DNA of 64,000 nucleotides, taken from Flavobacterium jejuense. GTDB taxonomy: Bacteria > Bacteroidota > Bacteroidia > Flavobacteriales > Flavobacteriaceae. Positions 7,202 to 15,151 of the stretch are shown here, piece by piece (position 1 is the stretch's first letter; the number at the start of each line of letters is the position of its first letter). The stretch lies in assembly GCF_006491595.2 (NCBI RefSeq), contig NZ_VEVQ02000012.1, positions 79,086 to 143,085 of the forward strand. The letters are read 5' to 3'. The position numbers and the translations under genes are program-made. The notes under the pieces were generated by a model that had not been told where the DNA came from, searched no databases, and saw nothing but the letters and a program-made list of their open reading frames with translations.

Positions 7202-8881
7202 TTAACTTGCACAACAACTCAATTTAGAAACATCTTTTCCAAAAGTAATAGCTGCTAATTTTATTCCTTCACCAAGTGTTAAATATGGATAAAAACTATC
7301 AGCCAAATCTTTCACAGTAATTCCGAACTTGATAGCCATACTTAATTGTTGGATGAGTTCACCTCCTTCTGTTGCTATTACTCTTGCTCCAATTAATTTA
7401 TCTGTTTCCGTATTGCGAATTAACTTTATAAAACCTCGAGTGTCTTGTGCAGCTAATGCTCTTGGTACAAGAACTAAATCTAATTTAGAAACTTCAAAAG
7501 GTAAGCCTGCTTTTTCTGCTTCTACTTCATCCATTCCTGCTCCTGCAATTTGTGGATCAGTAAAAACTACCCATGGTAACGATGTATAATCTACACTGTT
7601 TTTCGCTAATGAAAAAGCATTATTTACTGCTGTACTTCCTTCTTTTGCTGCTGTATAAACAAAAGGTGGTGTGTTTGCTACGTCACCAGCTGCATAAATA
7701 TTGGAAATATTAGTTTCCATTTTTTCGTTAACTAAAATATGTCCTTTATCAGTCAGTTTTAAGTCAATATTTATTAGACCTAATTTAGACGTATTTGGCT
7801 TTGTACCTGTAGCTACAACAATATGTCCTTCTTCAATAATTTGAGTAATAGAACCATCAGGACATTTGCAATGAATAATCGTTTTATCACTATCTTTTTC
7901 AAATTTAATAGCTCTAAAATTTGGAAGGATTTCAATCCCTTCACTTTTCATTTGTGCTTCTAAAACATCTGTAATATCGTTGGTTTGACTACGTAACGGT
8001 CTATCTGTAAATTCTATGATACGAACCTTTACTCCCAAACGGTTATATGCCATTGCAATTTCCAATCCAATATATCCAGCTCCCATTATGGTTAAGCTTT
8101 TTGGTTTTTCTTCTAAATCGAATAAAGATACATTTGTTAAGTAGCCTACTTTATTTAGTCCTTCAATGTTTGGAATATTTGTTGTCGCTCCTGTTGCTAT
8201 AATGATGTTAGTTGCGGTGTATATATTTTTTCCATCTACAAAAATTGTTTTATTATCTACAAATTCTGCCCAACCTTTAAGCATTGTTAAGTTTTTGAAA
8301 TCACTTACCACATCCATATACTTATGTTGTTGTAATGTGGATACTAATGTTTTTTTGTCTTTTATTATTTGAGTAAAATCTATTTCAACACCTTTTGGTT
8401 TAATTCCTTTAAAATTAGAATGTGTTGCGTGATATGCTGTTTCGGCAGCTCTAATCAAATTTTTAGAAGGTACACAGCCAACATTGACACAGGTTCCTCC
8501 AAAATCTAATCCATCATTTACCATTAAAGTAGTTAAACCAATGCTTTCCGCTTTTATGGCTGCTGAAAATGCTGCTGAACCACCACCAATTACAATTAAA
8601 TCGAATTTATTCTTTCCATCATAATCTTTGGCATTTGTAACACAGCAATTTTCCTTTTCAATATCCTCAATAACTGAATAATTACCGACATTGTTTACTG
8701 CATTAATAACATCTTGATTGCTTAACTTATTGGTGTCATATACAAATTCCCCTTTTCCTGTTTCGTGATTTACAGTACTATTTACAATTCCGTCTTTACT
8801 ATTTAAATCTTTTTCGATATGTGATGAACACCCAGAACAAGTCATTCCGTTGATGTTTAAATTTATTATTTTATTACTCAT
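7202..8881 (-). CDS. merA: Mercuric reductase with N-terminal metal-binding domain
   Basis: 559 residues; reduces Hg(II) to volatile Hg(0) with NADPH in the cytoplasm. An N-terminal HMA domain carries GMTCSGC (C15, C18). The flavin disulfide-reductase core starts with the FAD motif IGGGSAAF (about 98-105) and has the redox pair C131/C136 in GGTCVNVGCVPSK. The C-terminal Cys pair is C556/C557 (SCCAS), as required in MerA to hand over Hg(II). Its start overlaps the upstream merTP gene by 8 bp, and arsR-merTP-merA form one operon. Confidence 0.96.
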   Translation of the reverse strand: MSNKIINLNINGMTCSGCSSHIEKDLNSKDGIVNSTVNHETGKGEFVYDTNKLSNQDVINAVNNVGNYSVIEDIEKENCCVTNAKDYDGKNKFDLIVIGGGSAAFSAAIKAESIGLTTLMVNDGLDFGGTCVNVGCVPSKNLIRAAETAYHATHSNFKGIKPKGVEIDFTQIIKDKKTLVSTLQQHKYMDVVSDFKNLTMLKGWAEFVDNKTIFVDGKNIYTATNIIIATGATTNIPNIEGLNKVGYLTNVSLFDLEEKPKSLTIMGAGYIGLEIAMAYNRLGVKVRIIEFTDRPLRSQTNDITDVLEAQMKSEGIEILPNFRAIKFEKDSDKTIIHCKCPDGSITQIIEEGHIVVATGTKPNTSKLGLINIDLKLTDKGHILVNEKMETNISNIYAAGDVANTPPFVYTAAKEGSTAVNNAFSLAKNSVDYTSLPWVVFTDPQIAGAGMDEVEAEKAGLPFEVSKLDLVLVPRALAAQDTRGFIKLIRNTETDKLIGARVIATEGGELIQQLSMAIKFGITVKDLADSFYPYLTLGEGIKLAAITFGKDVSKLSCCAS

Positions 8882-9485
8882 CTTTTTCTTTATTAATTAC
8901 TTTATATCCTGTTGAGTTTATTGCTTTTTCTATATCCTCTTTAGTCGTTTTTGTATTATCAAACTCCACTTCTGCGTTTGCCTTTTCATAGGAAGCATTG
9001 ATATTTACAATACCTTCTAACTCATTAACTGCGTGTTTAACGTGTTCTTCACAAGATGCACAAGTCATTCCTTTAACATCAAAATTTAATGTTTGAATAT
9101 TGGATTGTTTGACTATAACCACTTCTTTCTTATTATCAGGATAAAAAATAGGAGCATAATAAGGGAAAGCAATTGAAACTGCTGCAAACAATGTAATACC
9201 AATTAAAAAACCTTTGGTTTGAAACCATTTCGGTTTTGCATCAACTTCACAACCACAATCATCAGCATTTTTCGGTTTTAAATAATTATACCAAGCATAG
9301 CCAATTGCTACTATGGCCAAACCAATTAAATAGGGTCTAAAAGGTTCCATCCAAGATAGCGCAGATGCGCTTCCTCCAACACCAGCTATTAATGCTATAA
9401 CAGGTGGTATGCAACAAGATGATGCTGCGACAGCAGCAAATATACCTGTGTATGCTGCATTTTTTGACGTTTTTTCTGTTTTCAT
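8874..9485 (-). CDS. merTP: Fused mercuric transport protein MerT-MerP
   Basis: 203 residues. The MerT-like part has a vicinal Cys pair C24/C25 in the first membrane helix (SSCCIPP), further membrane helices (about 52-69 and 92-113) and a cytoplasmic Cys pair C77/C79. It continues into a MerP-like HMA domain with GMTCASC (C142, C145). Fusion of importer and periplasmic-type binding domain is known in Bacteroidota mer operons. It delivers Hg(II) to MerA. Confidence 0.93.
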   Translation of the reverse strand: MKTEKTSKNAAYTGIFAAVAASSCCIPPVIALIAGVGGSASALSWMEPFRPYLIGLAIVAIGYAWYNYLKPKNADDCGCEVDAKPKWFQTKGFLIGITLFAAVSIAFPYYAPIFYPDNKKEVVIVKQSNIQTLNFDVKGMTCASCEEHVKHAVNELEGIVNINASYEKANAEVEFDNTKTTKEDIEKAINSTGYKVINKEKDE

Positions 9486-9496
9486 TTCTTTATAAA

Positions 9497-9868
9497 TTAT
9501 GCTGTTTTTCTAATTAATTCTATAGACTTAAAAATGCTATTAAATATCTCTGTTTCATCTCTATTTAATGAATAGTAAAGCGTTTGACCATCACGCCTTG
9601 AAGTTATAATTCCTGCATCCTTAATTTTACGTATCTGTTGAGAGATTGCAGGCACACTCATTTTTAGAATATCTGCTAAATCACAAGGACATAGTTCATT
9701 TTCTATATTTAATAAATAGAGAATTTTTAATCTTACATCGCTTCCGGCAATTGATAAAAGTTTTGTCATTTTTTGAAAACTTCCTTCCATTTTATCCAAA
9801 GTTTCCATACAAGTTTGTAGCTGATTATGGTTGGCTTCTGCTCTTGTACAAGTTATTTCTAATTTCAT
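9497..9868 (-). CDS. ArsR/SmtB-family metal-responsive repressor of the mer operon
   Basis: 123 residues with the ArsR winged helix (DVRLKILYLL ... PAISQQIRKIKDAGIITSRRDGQTLYYSL). Metal-ligand candidates are C7, C20 and C60/C62 in ELCPCDLAD, at the helix where ArsR-type proteins bind thiophilic metals. It replaces the MerR activator used in proteobacterial mer operons. It is the first gene of arsR-merTP-merA, 11 bp before merTP, and a perfect inverted repeat covers its promoter, so it should be autoregulated. Confidence 0.92.
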   Translation of the reverse strand: MKLEITCTRAEANHNQLQTCMETLDKMEGSFQKMTKLLSIAGSDVRLKILYLLNIENELCPCDLADILKMSVPAISQQIRKIKDAGIITSRRDGQTLYYSLNRDETEIFNSIFKSIELIRKTA

Positions 9869-9887
9869 AAGTTATAATTTACAGATG

Positions 9888-9935
9888 CAAACATATAACT
9901 AATTACGTATTTAAGCAAATACTTAAATACGTAAT
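9888..9935 (-). promoter_or_regulatory. mer operon promoter overlapped by a 14+14 bp palindromic operator
   Basis: On the minus strand a -33 TTTG (9919-9916) and a -7 box TATGTTTG (9895-9888) are 20 bp apart, matching the Bacteroidota consensus. attacgtatttaag (9902-9915) is perfectly repeated in inverse at 9922-9935, and the 6-bp centre of the palindrome contains the -33 box. Repressor binding would block sigma factor access. Confidence 0.8.
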
Positions 9936-9984
9936 TTTGAATTTTATGAAAAGTTTAGCACTTTTGGATTTCTTACGTATTCAG

Positions 9985-10407
9985 TTACTTATTACAATAT
10001 CTATATAAAATCACTTTTCTCATATCATTGATAAGATTTAGATTTTCATTGAATCGTTTTTCAGATTGTTCTAAAAGCTTTAAAGTTTGGACGTTTTTGA
10101 GGTGTTCTTCGTGGTCTTTTATCTCTTGGTTGACTTTGTTTGGAAATTCTTTTCTAATATCATGTAGACGTAAAAATGGAATTACAGAACCACAAAGAAA
10201 CTGATGCCAGAATTTAGTTTTCCAAAGTGCATAAGCTGTTAAATTGATGTTGTCAAAATCTTCTTTATTCTCGAAGATGATAACAAAACTATTTGTGAAT
10301 GGCTCATTTGAAGGCTTTCCACTGTTTAATCCTTTGTTCAAAATGAATAGGTGTGGATTTTTGTAAATCGTTCCTTTAGTGTACGTTTTAATGACAAATT
10401 TTAGCAT
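9985..10407 (-). CDS. Conserved protein of unknown function (DUF6943-like)
   Basis: 140 residues, no signal peptide or membrane segment. The N-terminus (MLKFVIKTYTKGTIYKNPHL) and the segment YALWKTKFWHQFLCGSVIPF are typical of a family found in flavobacterial mobile regions that I believe is DUF6943. The C-terminal third is charged and helical. No function is known. It lies beside the stem-loop array. Confidence 0.65.
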   Translation of the reverse strand: MLKFVIKTYTKGTIYKNPHLFILNKGLNSGKPSNEPFTNSFVIIFENKEDFDNINLTAYALWKTKFWHQFLCGSVIPFLRLHDIRKEFPNKVNQEIKDHEEHLKNVQTLKLLEQSEKRFNENLNLINDMRKVILYRYCNK

Positions 10408-10554
10408 AACATCGGCTTTTAAAAATTGGTTAGATTTTCAATTTTCTACGGTGTTTCTTATGAAATGCAGGTGTGCCTCGCTACGTTTACTCACGGATTT
10501 AGTTTGTTTTTTTTGTGTTCGTGAATTCCGCTTCGCTCCATTTCACCCAATAAA

Positions 10555-10812
10555 TTTTTTCAAAAGAAAAAAAGAAAAAAAAGAAAGCCGTCATTTGAAG
10601 TGGAAGGTTTCAAAAAAGCAAGTTTTTCGGATAAAATACTACCCGAATTGTCATTGGGAAAGGACTTGTGAAGTATAGGATATATTTCAAAGCGAAATGG
10701 TATGGGTGGAGATTTTATCCGAAACCCGCAGGGCTTGAACTTGCTTTTTTGTAAACCTGGAACTTATCTTTGCTTCCTTTTTTTTATTTATTTTTTTTGA
10801 ATTTCAAATCAA
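10555..10812. repeat. Stem-loop 1 (longest, about 80-bp imperfect stem)
   Basis: The left arm 10555-10636 pairs with 10711-10812. The core is aaaaaagcaag against cttgctttttt and cggataaaat against attttatccg; the outer part pairs an A/G-rich tract with a T/C-rich tract. Confidence 0.7.
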
Positions 10813-10894
10813 TTGTTGTTTTGAAATCGGATGTGATTTTGGTATCGTTCTATCTAACGTGATTGTGTTTTGGAATGTGGAAGTTGTTTAAAGG

Positions 10895-10971
10895 GTATTG
10901 AATTTTAAAACAGGATAAATGACCATAGGCAAAACAATAATTATCTTTTATCCTGTTTTAAAATTTAATAC
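10895..10971. repeat. Stem-loop 2 (25-bp stem, one G-U type mismatch)
   Basis: 10895-10919 pairs with 10947-10971 around a 27-nt loop. The stem includes ttttaaaacaggataaa against its complement. Confidence 0.8.
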
Positions 10972-10987
10972 TCTTTTGTGGATTTGA

Positions 10988-11060
10988 TTTTTGAGGATGC
11001 TTTTTTTAATTATGAATTGTGAGTTTACTTTCTTATGAAAATGGGAAGCATCTTCAAAAA
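10988..11060. repeat. Stem-loop 3 (15-bp stem)
   Basis: tttttgaggatgctt (10988-11002) pairs with aagcatcttcaaaaa (11046-11060), with one G-U type mismatch. The loop holds an aattatgaattgtgag-type word. Confidence 0.7.
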
Positions 11061-11143
11061 ACAATGCATTAACTAACCTAGTGCGATGGGGCAGTAGCGC
11101 AGGCAAGTGTGTGCTTTTTTATTTGTTTATGGGATTGTTGTGA

Positions 11144-11248
11144 TTGCTTTTATGTTGGATAGATGCCTTTTTGTGAGTGATTAGTAACTAGTGATTAGTG
11201 AATAGCTCTTGTGGAAAGGATTAAGGCATCTGGCCAACGTGAAAGCAA
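11144..11248. repeat. Stem-loop 4 (26-nt arms)
   Basis: 11144-11169 pairs with 11223-11248 at 22 of 26 positions; three of the four mismatches are C/T differences compatible with G-U pairing. The loop contains the repetitive tract agtgattagtaactagtgat (from 11175). Confidence 0.7.
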
Positions 11249-11299
11249 TGGAGTTTGTAGTTTCTGGCAAATGAAAAATCATACTCTTGCTGTCCTTTT

Positions 11300-11390
11300 T
11301 TGTATTTGTGGGTGCCCGAAAGTAATTATGAATGGAGAATTATGAATTATGAATAGTGTTGTTATGGAATTGTAGCACGCACAAAAACAA
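11300..11390. repeat. Stem-loop 5 (16-nt arms)
   Basis: ttgtatttgtgggtgc (11300-11315) pairs with gcacgcacaaaaacaa (11375-11390) at 14 of 16 positions. The loop is rich in aattatgaat words. Confidence 0.6.
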
Positions 11391-11494
11391 TGAAAATACT
11401 ACCTATGTCTGCGGTTAGTTGATAAAAACAGTTCTACTTTTCATGCGATATAAAAATTATCTAACTACTACAAATATTCTACGGACTATTGAAA

Positions 11495-11596
11495 GTGGTT
11501 TGTGAAGGACGGTATTTTTTGTAGCTGTCCTTCGGCAAGCTCAGGATGACAACCCAACGCTCTAGCTGCAAAAAATGTTGTCCTGGAACAAACCAC
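11495..11596. repeat. Stem-loop 6 (about 32-nt arms)
   Basis: gtggtttgtgaaggac (11495 on) pairs with gtcctggaacaaaccac (ending 11596); ttttttgtagct pairs with agctgcaaaaaa inside. The loop carries a dispersed-repeat-like sequence, tgtccttcggcaagctcagg (11526 on). Confidence 0.65.
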
Positions 11597-11622
11597 ACGA
11601 GCGTTGGGTATGCGGCTTTTTT

Positions 11623-11700
11623 ACATAATGTTATTATAGTGCATCCGTTGGTTTCTTTTGGAATGGGATTTTGATTATGCACTATAATGCCACATTATGT
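11623..11700. repeat. Stem-loop 7
   Basis: attatagtgcat (11633-11644) pairs perfectly with atgcactataat (11677-11688), and acataatg outside pairs with cattatgt at 11693-11700. Confidence 0.7.
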
Positions 11701-11715
11701 AACTAAGCTTGGGAG

Positions 11716-11881
11716 AAAAAATTACTGGCATGAGTTGCGTAGCGTACGTGTTTTTGTTTTGAGCGTTGGGCAAGCTCTTTGACTGATGGCTTATTGGATT
11801 TTCATTAATATACAAAACGTTAAAGCCAACAGGCAAAGTGCTTGATGTACGTTAGGACAAAAACCATGACAGTAATTTTTT
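11716..11881. repeat. Stem-loop 8 (composite stem)
   Basis: aaaaaattactggcatg (11716-11732) pairs with catgacagtaatttttt (11865-11881), and an inner part (about 11770-11793 with 11822-11846) pairs at about 20 of 24 positions. Confidence 0.65.
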
Positions 11882-11965
11882 TAGGAGTGTTGGCAAAGGA
11901 GTGTCAATTGGAAAGAGATTTTAATTCATTTATTTTAACCTTTTCTACCCACCTTTTCTACCCAC

Positions 11966-12192
11966 TTATGGTAATTTAAAATGAATAACCCAGTATCCAC
12001 CTTTAGCACCTTTCATTCTTTCTAGTATGCCTAAATCTTTTAAGAAAAGCAAGTTTTGTCAATAACAGAAAGGCTTAAGCCAATATTCTCTGATAGCTCA
12101 CGAATGGTGATTTTACTGTTTTTATGAATATTTTTTAGAATATCAACTCTATTTTCCGTTAGGTTTTCTACCCACTTTTCGAAATTTTTCAT
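11966..12192 (-). pseudogene. Frameshifted winged-helix fragment (C-terminus of an AlbA/RecG-like ATP-binding regulator)
   Basis: From ATG at 12192 the frame reads MKNFEKWVENLTENRVDILK and an HTH (ITIRELSENIGLSLSVIDKT), then hits a stop. A one-base shift restores FLKDLGILERMKGAKGGYWV and the stop at 11966. This is the winged-helix tail normally at the end of larger AAA-4/AlbA-type proteins; the large N-terminal part is missing. The 12-mer gtgggtagaaaa (minus strand) occurs once at the start of the fragment and twice just downstream (11940-11966), suggesting decay by slippage or recombination at the repeat. Confidence 0.65.
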
Positions 12193-12272
12193 TTTCGAAT
12201 TATTTGGTTAAAAAAAATGTCCCAAATATTTACTATAAATGGGACATAATATACTCTTTGAAGAACAAAATA

Positions 12273-12716
12273 TTATTCTATTAACTTATTTGGATTAATA
12301 ACAGGTAATATAAAATTACTTAAAGCTGTACCTTGAAAACGAGTCATTAATATTCCTCTTGACGTTGAATATGTAATTGCAGCTAAAGCATTTCCTAATG
12401 CAGGACTAATTGTAACTGTATTGTCTTCTTCTAACTTGGTTAATTCTTCAATATTATCGACATGAAAAACATAAACAAAACTGAACGCTCCGATTGCTTC
12501 TTCGCTATCTTCTTTTTCACTTTTGGTTTCCACATTTACAGAAAAATCAGCTTTAACTAATTTATCTGGAATATTAAATCCCAATTCAAAGTTCACATTG
12601 AAATTGTGTCCTTGCACTTTTTCATCTTCAAAATCGAATGGACTATTAATTTGTCCTTTTATGATTTTAAAATCAACAATTTCAATTTTTTCAGGTTGTA
12701 ATAAATTAGCTGACAT
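12273..12716 (-). CDS. SecB-like chaperone of a toxin-antitoxin-chaperone (TAC) system
   Basis: 147 residues with the SecB-type pattern: beta strands (IEIVDFKIIKGQINSP ... FNVNFELGFNIPDKLVKADF) followed by a C-terminal helical part (SPALGNALAAITYSTSRGIL) and no signal peptide. In TAC systems the chaperone protects the antitoxin from proteolysis. It follows the HigA-like antitoxin gene with an 11-bp overlap, in the same order toxin-antitoxin-chaperone as the Mycobacterium tuberculosis HigBA-SecB system. Confidence 0.82.
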   Translation of the reverse strand: MSANLLQPEKIEIVDFKIIKGQINSPFDFEDEKVQGHNFNVNFELGFNIPDKLVKADFSVNVETKSEKEDSEEAIGAFSFVYVFHVDNIEELTKLEEDNTVTISPALGNALAAITYSTSRGILMTRFQGTALSNFILPVINPNKLIE

Positions 12717-13098
12717 TTGCTAATGTTGTTTTATTGTTTGTTTTTGATTTTTTCCATGCACTGGTATATGTTACATCGGTATTTATAACATTGTTTTTAT
12801 ACAATGTTACATATCCAGTTGTTCCCATTGGCTTGCGTTGTGGAACGTTAATAATTGTTTCCCCAAGTTCTGCTTCAAGTTTAGCTAAAGAACGCAACGT
12901 AAAGTTATGTTCTCCTACTAACCATTTGTTCACTTCGGAAGGTCTTTTCTCTAGCTTATCTGCTAAGTCTTTTTGGCTAAATCCTTTTGCTTTTAACAAT
13001 TGATTTACTCGAACCACGATATCAGCATACAATCTCGCGAAGATTTTTGTTTCTTCCGGTGTTTCTGCTAAAATTCTTTGTGCTACTTTGCTTCTCAT
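12706..13098 (-). CDS. HigA-like XRE-family antitoxin
   Basis: 130 residues. A Cro/C1-type HTH covers about residues 39-62 (GFSQKDLADKLEKRPSEVNKWL). The C-terminal tail of about 45 residues (RKPMGTTGYVTLYKNNVINT ...) is the likely chaperone-addiction segment by analogy to TAC antitoxins; that is inference. It lies 12 bp after the toxin gene and overlaps the SecB-like gene by 11 bp. Confidence 0.85.
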   Translation of the reverse strand: MRSKVAQRILAETPEETKIFARLYADIVVRVNQLLKAKGFSQKDLADKLEKRPSEVNKWLVGEHNFTLRSLAKLEAELGETIINVPQRKPMGTTGYVTLYKNNVINTDVTYTSAWKKSKTNNKTTLANVS

Positions 13099-13110
13099 TG
13101 TTTTGGATTT

Positions 13111-13632
13111 TTAGAGGATGATTTCATCTGAACCATCATAATTAGTAAGTTTTCTATGTTTTTCATTTACAATTATTGTTCCATCTTGTAAAGCTTCATT
13201 AATTCGTTTTGCGAATTCACATGCTGCTCTCCATTCTAAATGCAATGAACTTGTTTGATTTGTTGGACCATCTTTGATGCCTCCATTGAAAAGAATAACT
13301 ATATTATTTGTGATTTTTAAGGCATATAATCGTAATGGGAATTCAGGAAAATGATAGGTAATATTTTCGACTGTTCTTTTTCCTTGTACAGGTAATCCTT
13401 TGACTTCGTTTTCATCTCTATTGAATAATTCATCTATTGCTCCGTGATTATTACCAATTGATAACAATATAAAAGACAACAATTCTTGATTTGCTTCTTT
13501 ATATTCTGCTAATGCATCATACTTTTCAAAGAATAAATCAGTTTCATTTGTCTCAACATCATCATATTTTACGGTGTAAAAAGTGCATTTAGCAGCTTCA
13601 TCATCCCATATTTCTATAGCAAATATATTCAC
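13111..13632 (-). CDS. Putative TAC toxin (HigB/RelE-like position)
   Basis: About 173 residues from the GTG at 13632. The middle contains FPLRLYALKITNNIVILFNGGIK, close to the core strand pair of HigB/Gp49-type toxins (RLYALR...IVILFNGG). An upstream GTG at 13662 lies inside the operator and a -7 box at 13652-13659, so transcription would start downstream of it; V11 of the longer frame (13632) is chosen. The toxin identity rests on gene order and this motif, so it is less certain than its partners. Confidence 0.75.
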   Translation of the reverse strand: MNIFAIEIWDDEAAKCTFYTVKYDDVETNETDLFFEKYDALAEYKEANQELLSFILLSIGNNHGAIDELFNRDENEVKGLPVQGKRTVENITYHFPEFPLRLYALKITNNIVILFNGGIKDGPTNQTSSLHLEWRAACEFAKRINEALQDGTIIVNEKHRKLTNYDGSDEIIL

Positions 13633-13651
13633 TTTATTATTATTTTGCAAA

Positions 13652-13677
13652 CAAAAATACACTTTTAAGTGTATTTT
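13652..13677 (-). promoter_or_regulatory. TAC operon promoter and perfect palindromic operator
   Basis: aaaatacactt (13654-13664) is perfectly inverted at 13667-13677 with a 2-bp centre. On the minus strand a -7 box TATTTTTG covers 13659-13652, so the operator overlaps the promoter, as expected for autorepression by a HigA-like antitoxin. It sets the toxin start at 13632. Confidence 0.75.
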
Positions 13678-13768
13678 ATGATTATTTAATATACTATTTA
13701 GTTTATTTTTTCAAATGTAAGAATACTATTTGTTACTTTAAAACTATTTTTAATATGTCTTAAATTAG

Positions 13769-15151
13769 TTAGATAATTTCAAAATACTCTGCTTTAGAAT
13801 TTTTATTGTAGAATTTAGCATGATTTATTACATAGCCGTTATATCCACTATTTTTTAAAATCAGTTTGCTTAATAAAGTATATAATTTAGCACTTGCATA
13901 AAGCATTTTATTATCTATCTCTTTGCTAGTTCTAGTTGTCTCATTGTTCATTAAAATATTACCGTGTAATAAATCGTTTCTAAAATCAATTGCTGCTTCA
14001 TCTTCACAAGAGAGTTTGATTTTTAATTGATCAAAAGGTTGTCGTAATTTTTCAGCATTTGTTAAACGTTTGTGATTTATTGAGTTACTTAATCCCTTTA
14101 TTTTTCTTCGGAATTTTATTTCTGCTTTTTCACCTATTTCATTAGCATATTTATCTATGACCGTGTTAAAGTCACTTTTTATATTTTCAAATATTGTTTC
14201 GTCTTTTATTACTTTTTCAATAGTATCCTGTTTTATTGTAATGATATTTGCCAGTGATTCTAAAATAACTGAAAAGACACCAGGCATTGAAACGACCGAT
14301 TTTAGATGGCTTACTTCCATTAAAAAAATTATGGCTACCGAAAAATCTTCATTGTTTCTAATTTGTGTTATGAAATTTGAAATTACTTCTATGGGTATGA
14401 CTTTTAATTTTCCGTAATAACTGTCTGCAATGTTCTTTTCCTTGTACAGTTTTGAATATGGGTTTGAAGTTACTGGATGAAAAATAGATTTTAATGGTTT
14501 TCTAGCTAGTCTTTGATAGATGAAATTTTCTCCCGAAAAAATATAGTTTTGACCACCGGGCATGTATCCAATTAAAAAGCCAATTCCTTTTTGAATGGCA
14601 TAAGCATCCTTTTCAAATACTTGTAGCGATGAAGGTTCTAAGTTCTCTATTACAAAATAGCTTTTCTCTTTACTTTTATATTGTGTTATGTCGTATCTGT
14701 TTTGATTTACACTCGTTCTAACACAATCAAATGCCCAAGTATTTACGCCATCATTTTTAACTGTTTCTAGTTTTCTGTGGAAAACGTTGGTTCTTTTTGA
14801 ATTGTCAAAAAAGAACATTCTAAATAATGCAACTTTGTTGATATTTCCTTTGTAAACCTTGTCTATATCAAAAGTATGTTGTGCTGAAACATTGGCAAAG
14901 ATATCATTACTAGGTTCTTTAAAATCTATTGATTGGAATGTATATACTAAATCATCAATTGTGACTTTTATTTTATTGTCTGGATTGTACTTGAAAACTC
15001 CATCATAAACTAGTTTAAATTCTTTTTTTGATTTTGAAATGTGTGCTAGACCTTCACAATTTTCAATAATGATCTTGTGTTTTTTAAAACTTTCAAATTT
15101 TTCTATACAAAATAATTCTGGAGTGAAATTTTTAATTTTTGTTTCTTTCAT
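13769..15151 (-). CDS. ApeA-like protein with C-terminal HEPN motif, candidate defence RNase
   Basis: About 460 residues from the ATG at 15151; a longer frame from 15199 would intrude 52 bp into the upstream gene, whereas 15151 gives a coupled ATGA overlap. The N-terminal half is beta-rich (FKLVYDGVFKYN ... VNTWAFDCVRTS), and the C-terminal half is helical with FRNDLLHG (R391 and H396 from this start), an RX4H motif typical of HEPN RNases. The layout resembles ApeA-type proteins (N-terminal domain plus HEPN). Last gene of the four-gene operon 18823-13769. The RNase role is inferred. Confidence 0.65.
   Translation of the reverse strand: MKETKIKNFTPELFCIEKFESFKKHKIIIENCEGLAHISKSKKEFKLVYDGVFKYNPDNKIKVTIDDLVYTFQSIDFKEPSNDIFANVSAQHTFDIDKVYKGNINKVALFRMFFFDNSKRTNVFHRKLETVKNDGVNTWAFDCVRTSVNQNRYDITQYKSKEKSYFVIENLEPSSLQVFEKDAYAIQKGIGFLIGYMPGGQNYIFSGENFIYQRLARKPLKSIFHPVTSNPYSKLYKEKNIADSYYGKLKVIPIEVISNFITQIRNNEDFSVAIIFLMEVSHLKSVVSMPGVFSVILESLANIITIKQDTIEKVIKDETIFENIKSDFNTVIDKYANEIGEKAEIKFRRKIKGLSNSINHKRLTNAEKLRQPFDQLKIKLSCEDEAAIDFRNDLLHGNILMNNETTRTSKEIDNKMLYASAKLYTLLSKLILKNSGYNGYVINHAKFYNKNSKAEYFEII

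Larger units (their letters stand above)
10555..11881. repeat. Array of eight successive long imperfect stem-loops (non-coding)
   Basis: Between the DUF6943-like gene and a broken winged-helix gene there is no credible ORF, but eight inverted repeats follow one another: about 10555-10812, 10895-10971, 10988-11060, 11144-11248, 11300-11390, 11495-11596, 11623-11700 and 11716-11881. Most mismatches in the arms are C/T or A/G differences that stay paired as G-U in RNA. Loops contain repetitive words (agtgattagtaactagtgat; aattatgaat). The tract is not attC-, CRISPR- or retron-like by eye. Function unknown. Confidence 0.75.

Noticed and set aside
10379..10678. 99-aa ORF on the plus strand at the start of the stem-loop tract
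   Set aside because: The translation is low-complexity (KKKEKKES runs) from a homopurine tract in the first stem and overlaps the DUF6943-like gene.
11479..11682. 67-aa ORF on the minus strand in the stem-loop tract
   Set aside because: It lies across stem-loops 6 and 7, has no protein-like features, and its sequence is explained by the hairpins and a scattered repeat.
10555..11881. Integron attC array, CRISPR array or retron msr-msd for the stem-loop tract
   Set aside because: No conserved R boxes, no repeated unit with spacers, and no integron integrase, cas or reverse transcriptase gene nearby.
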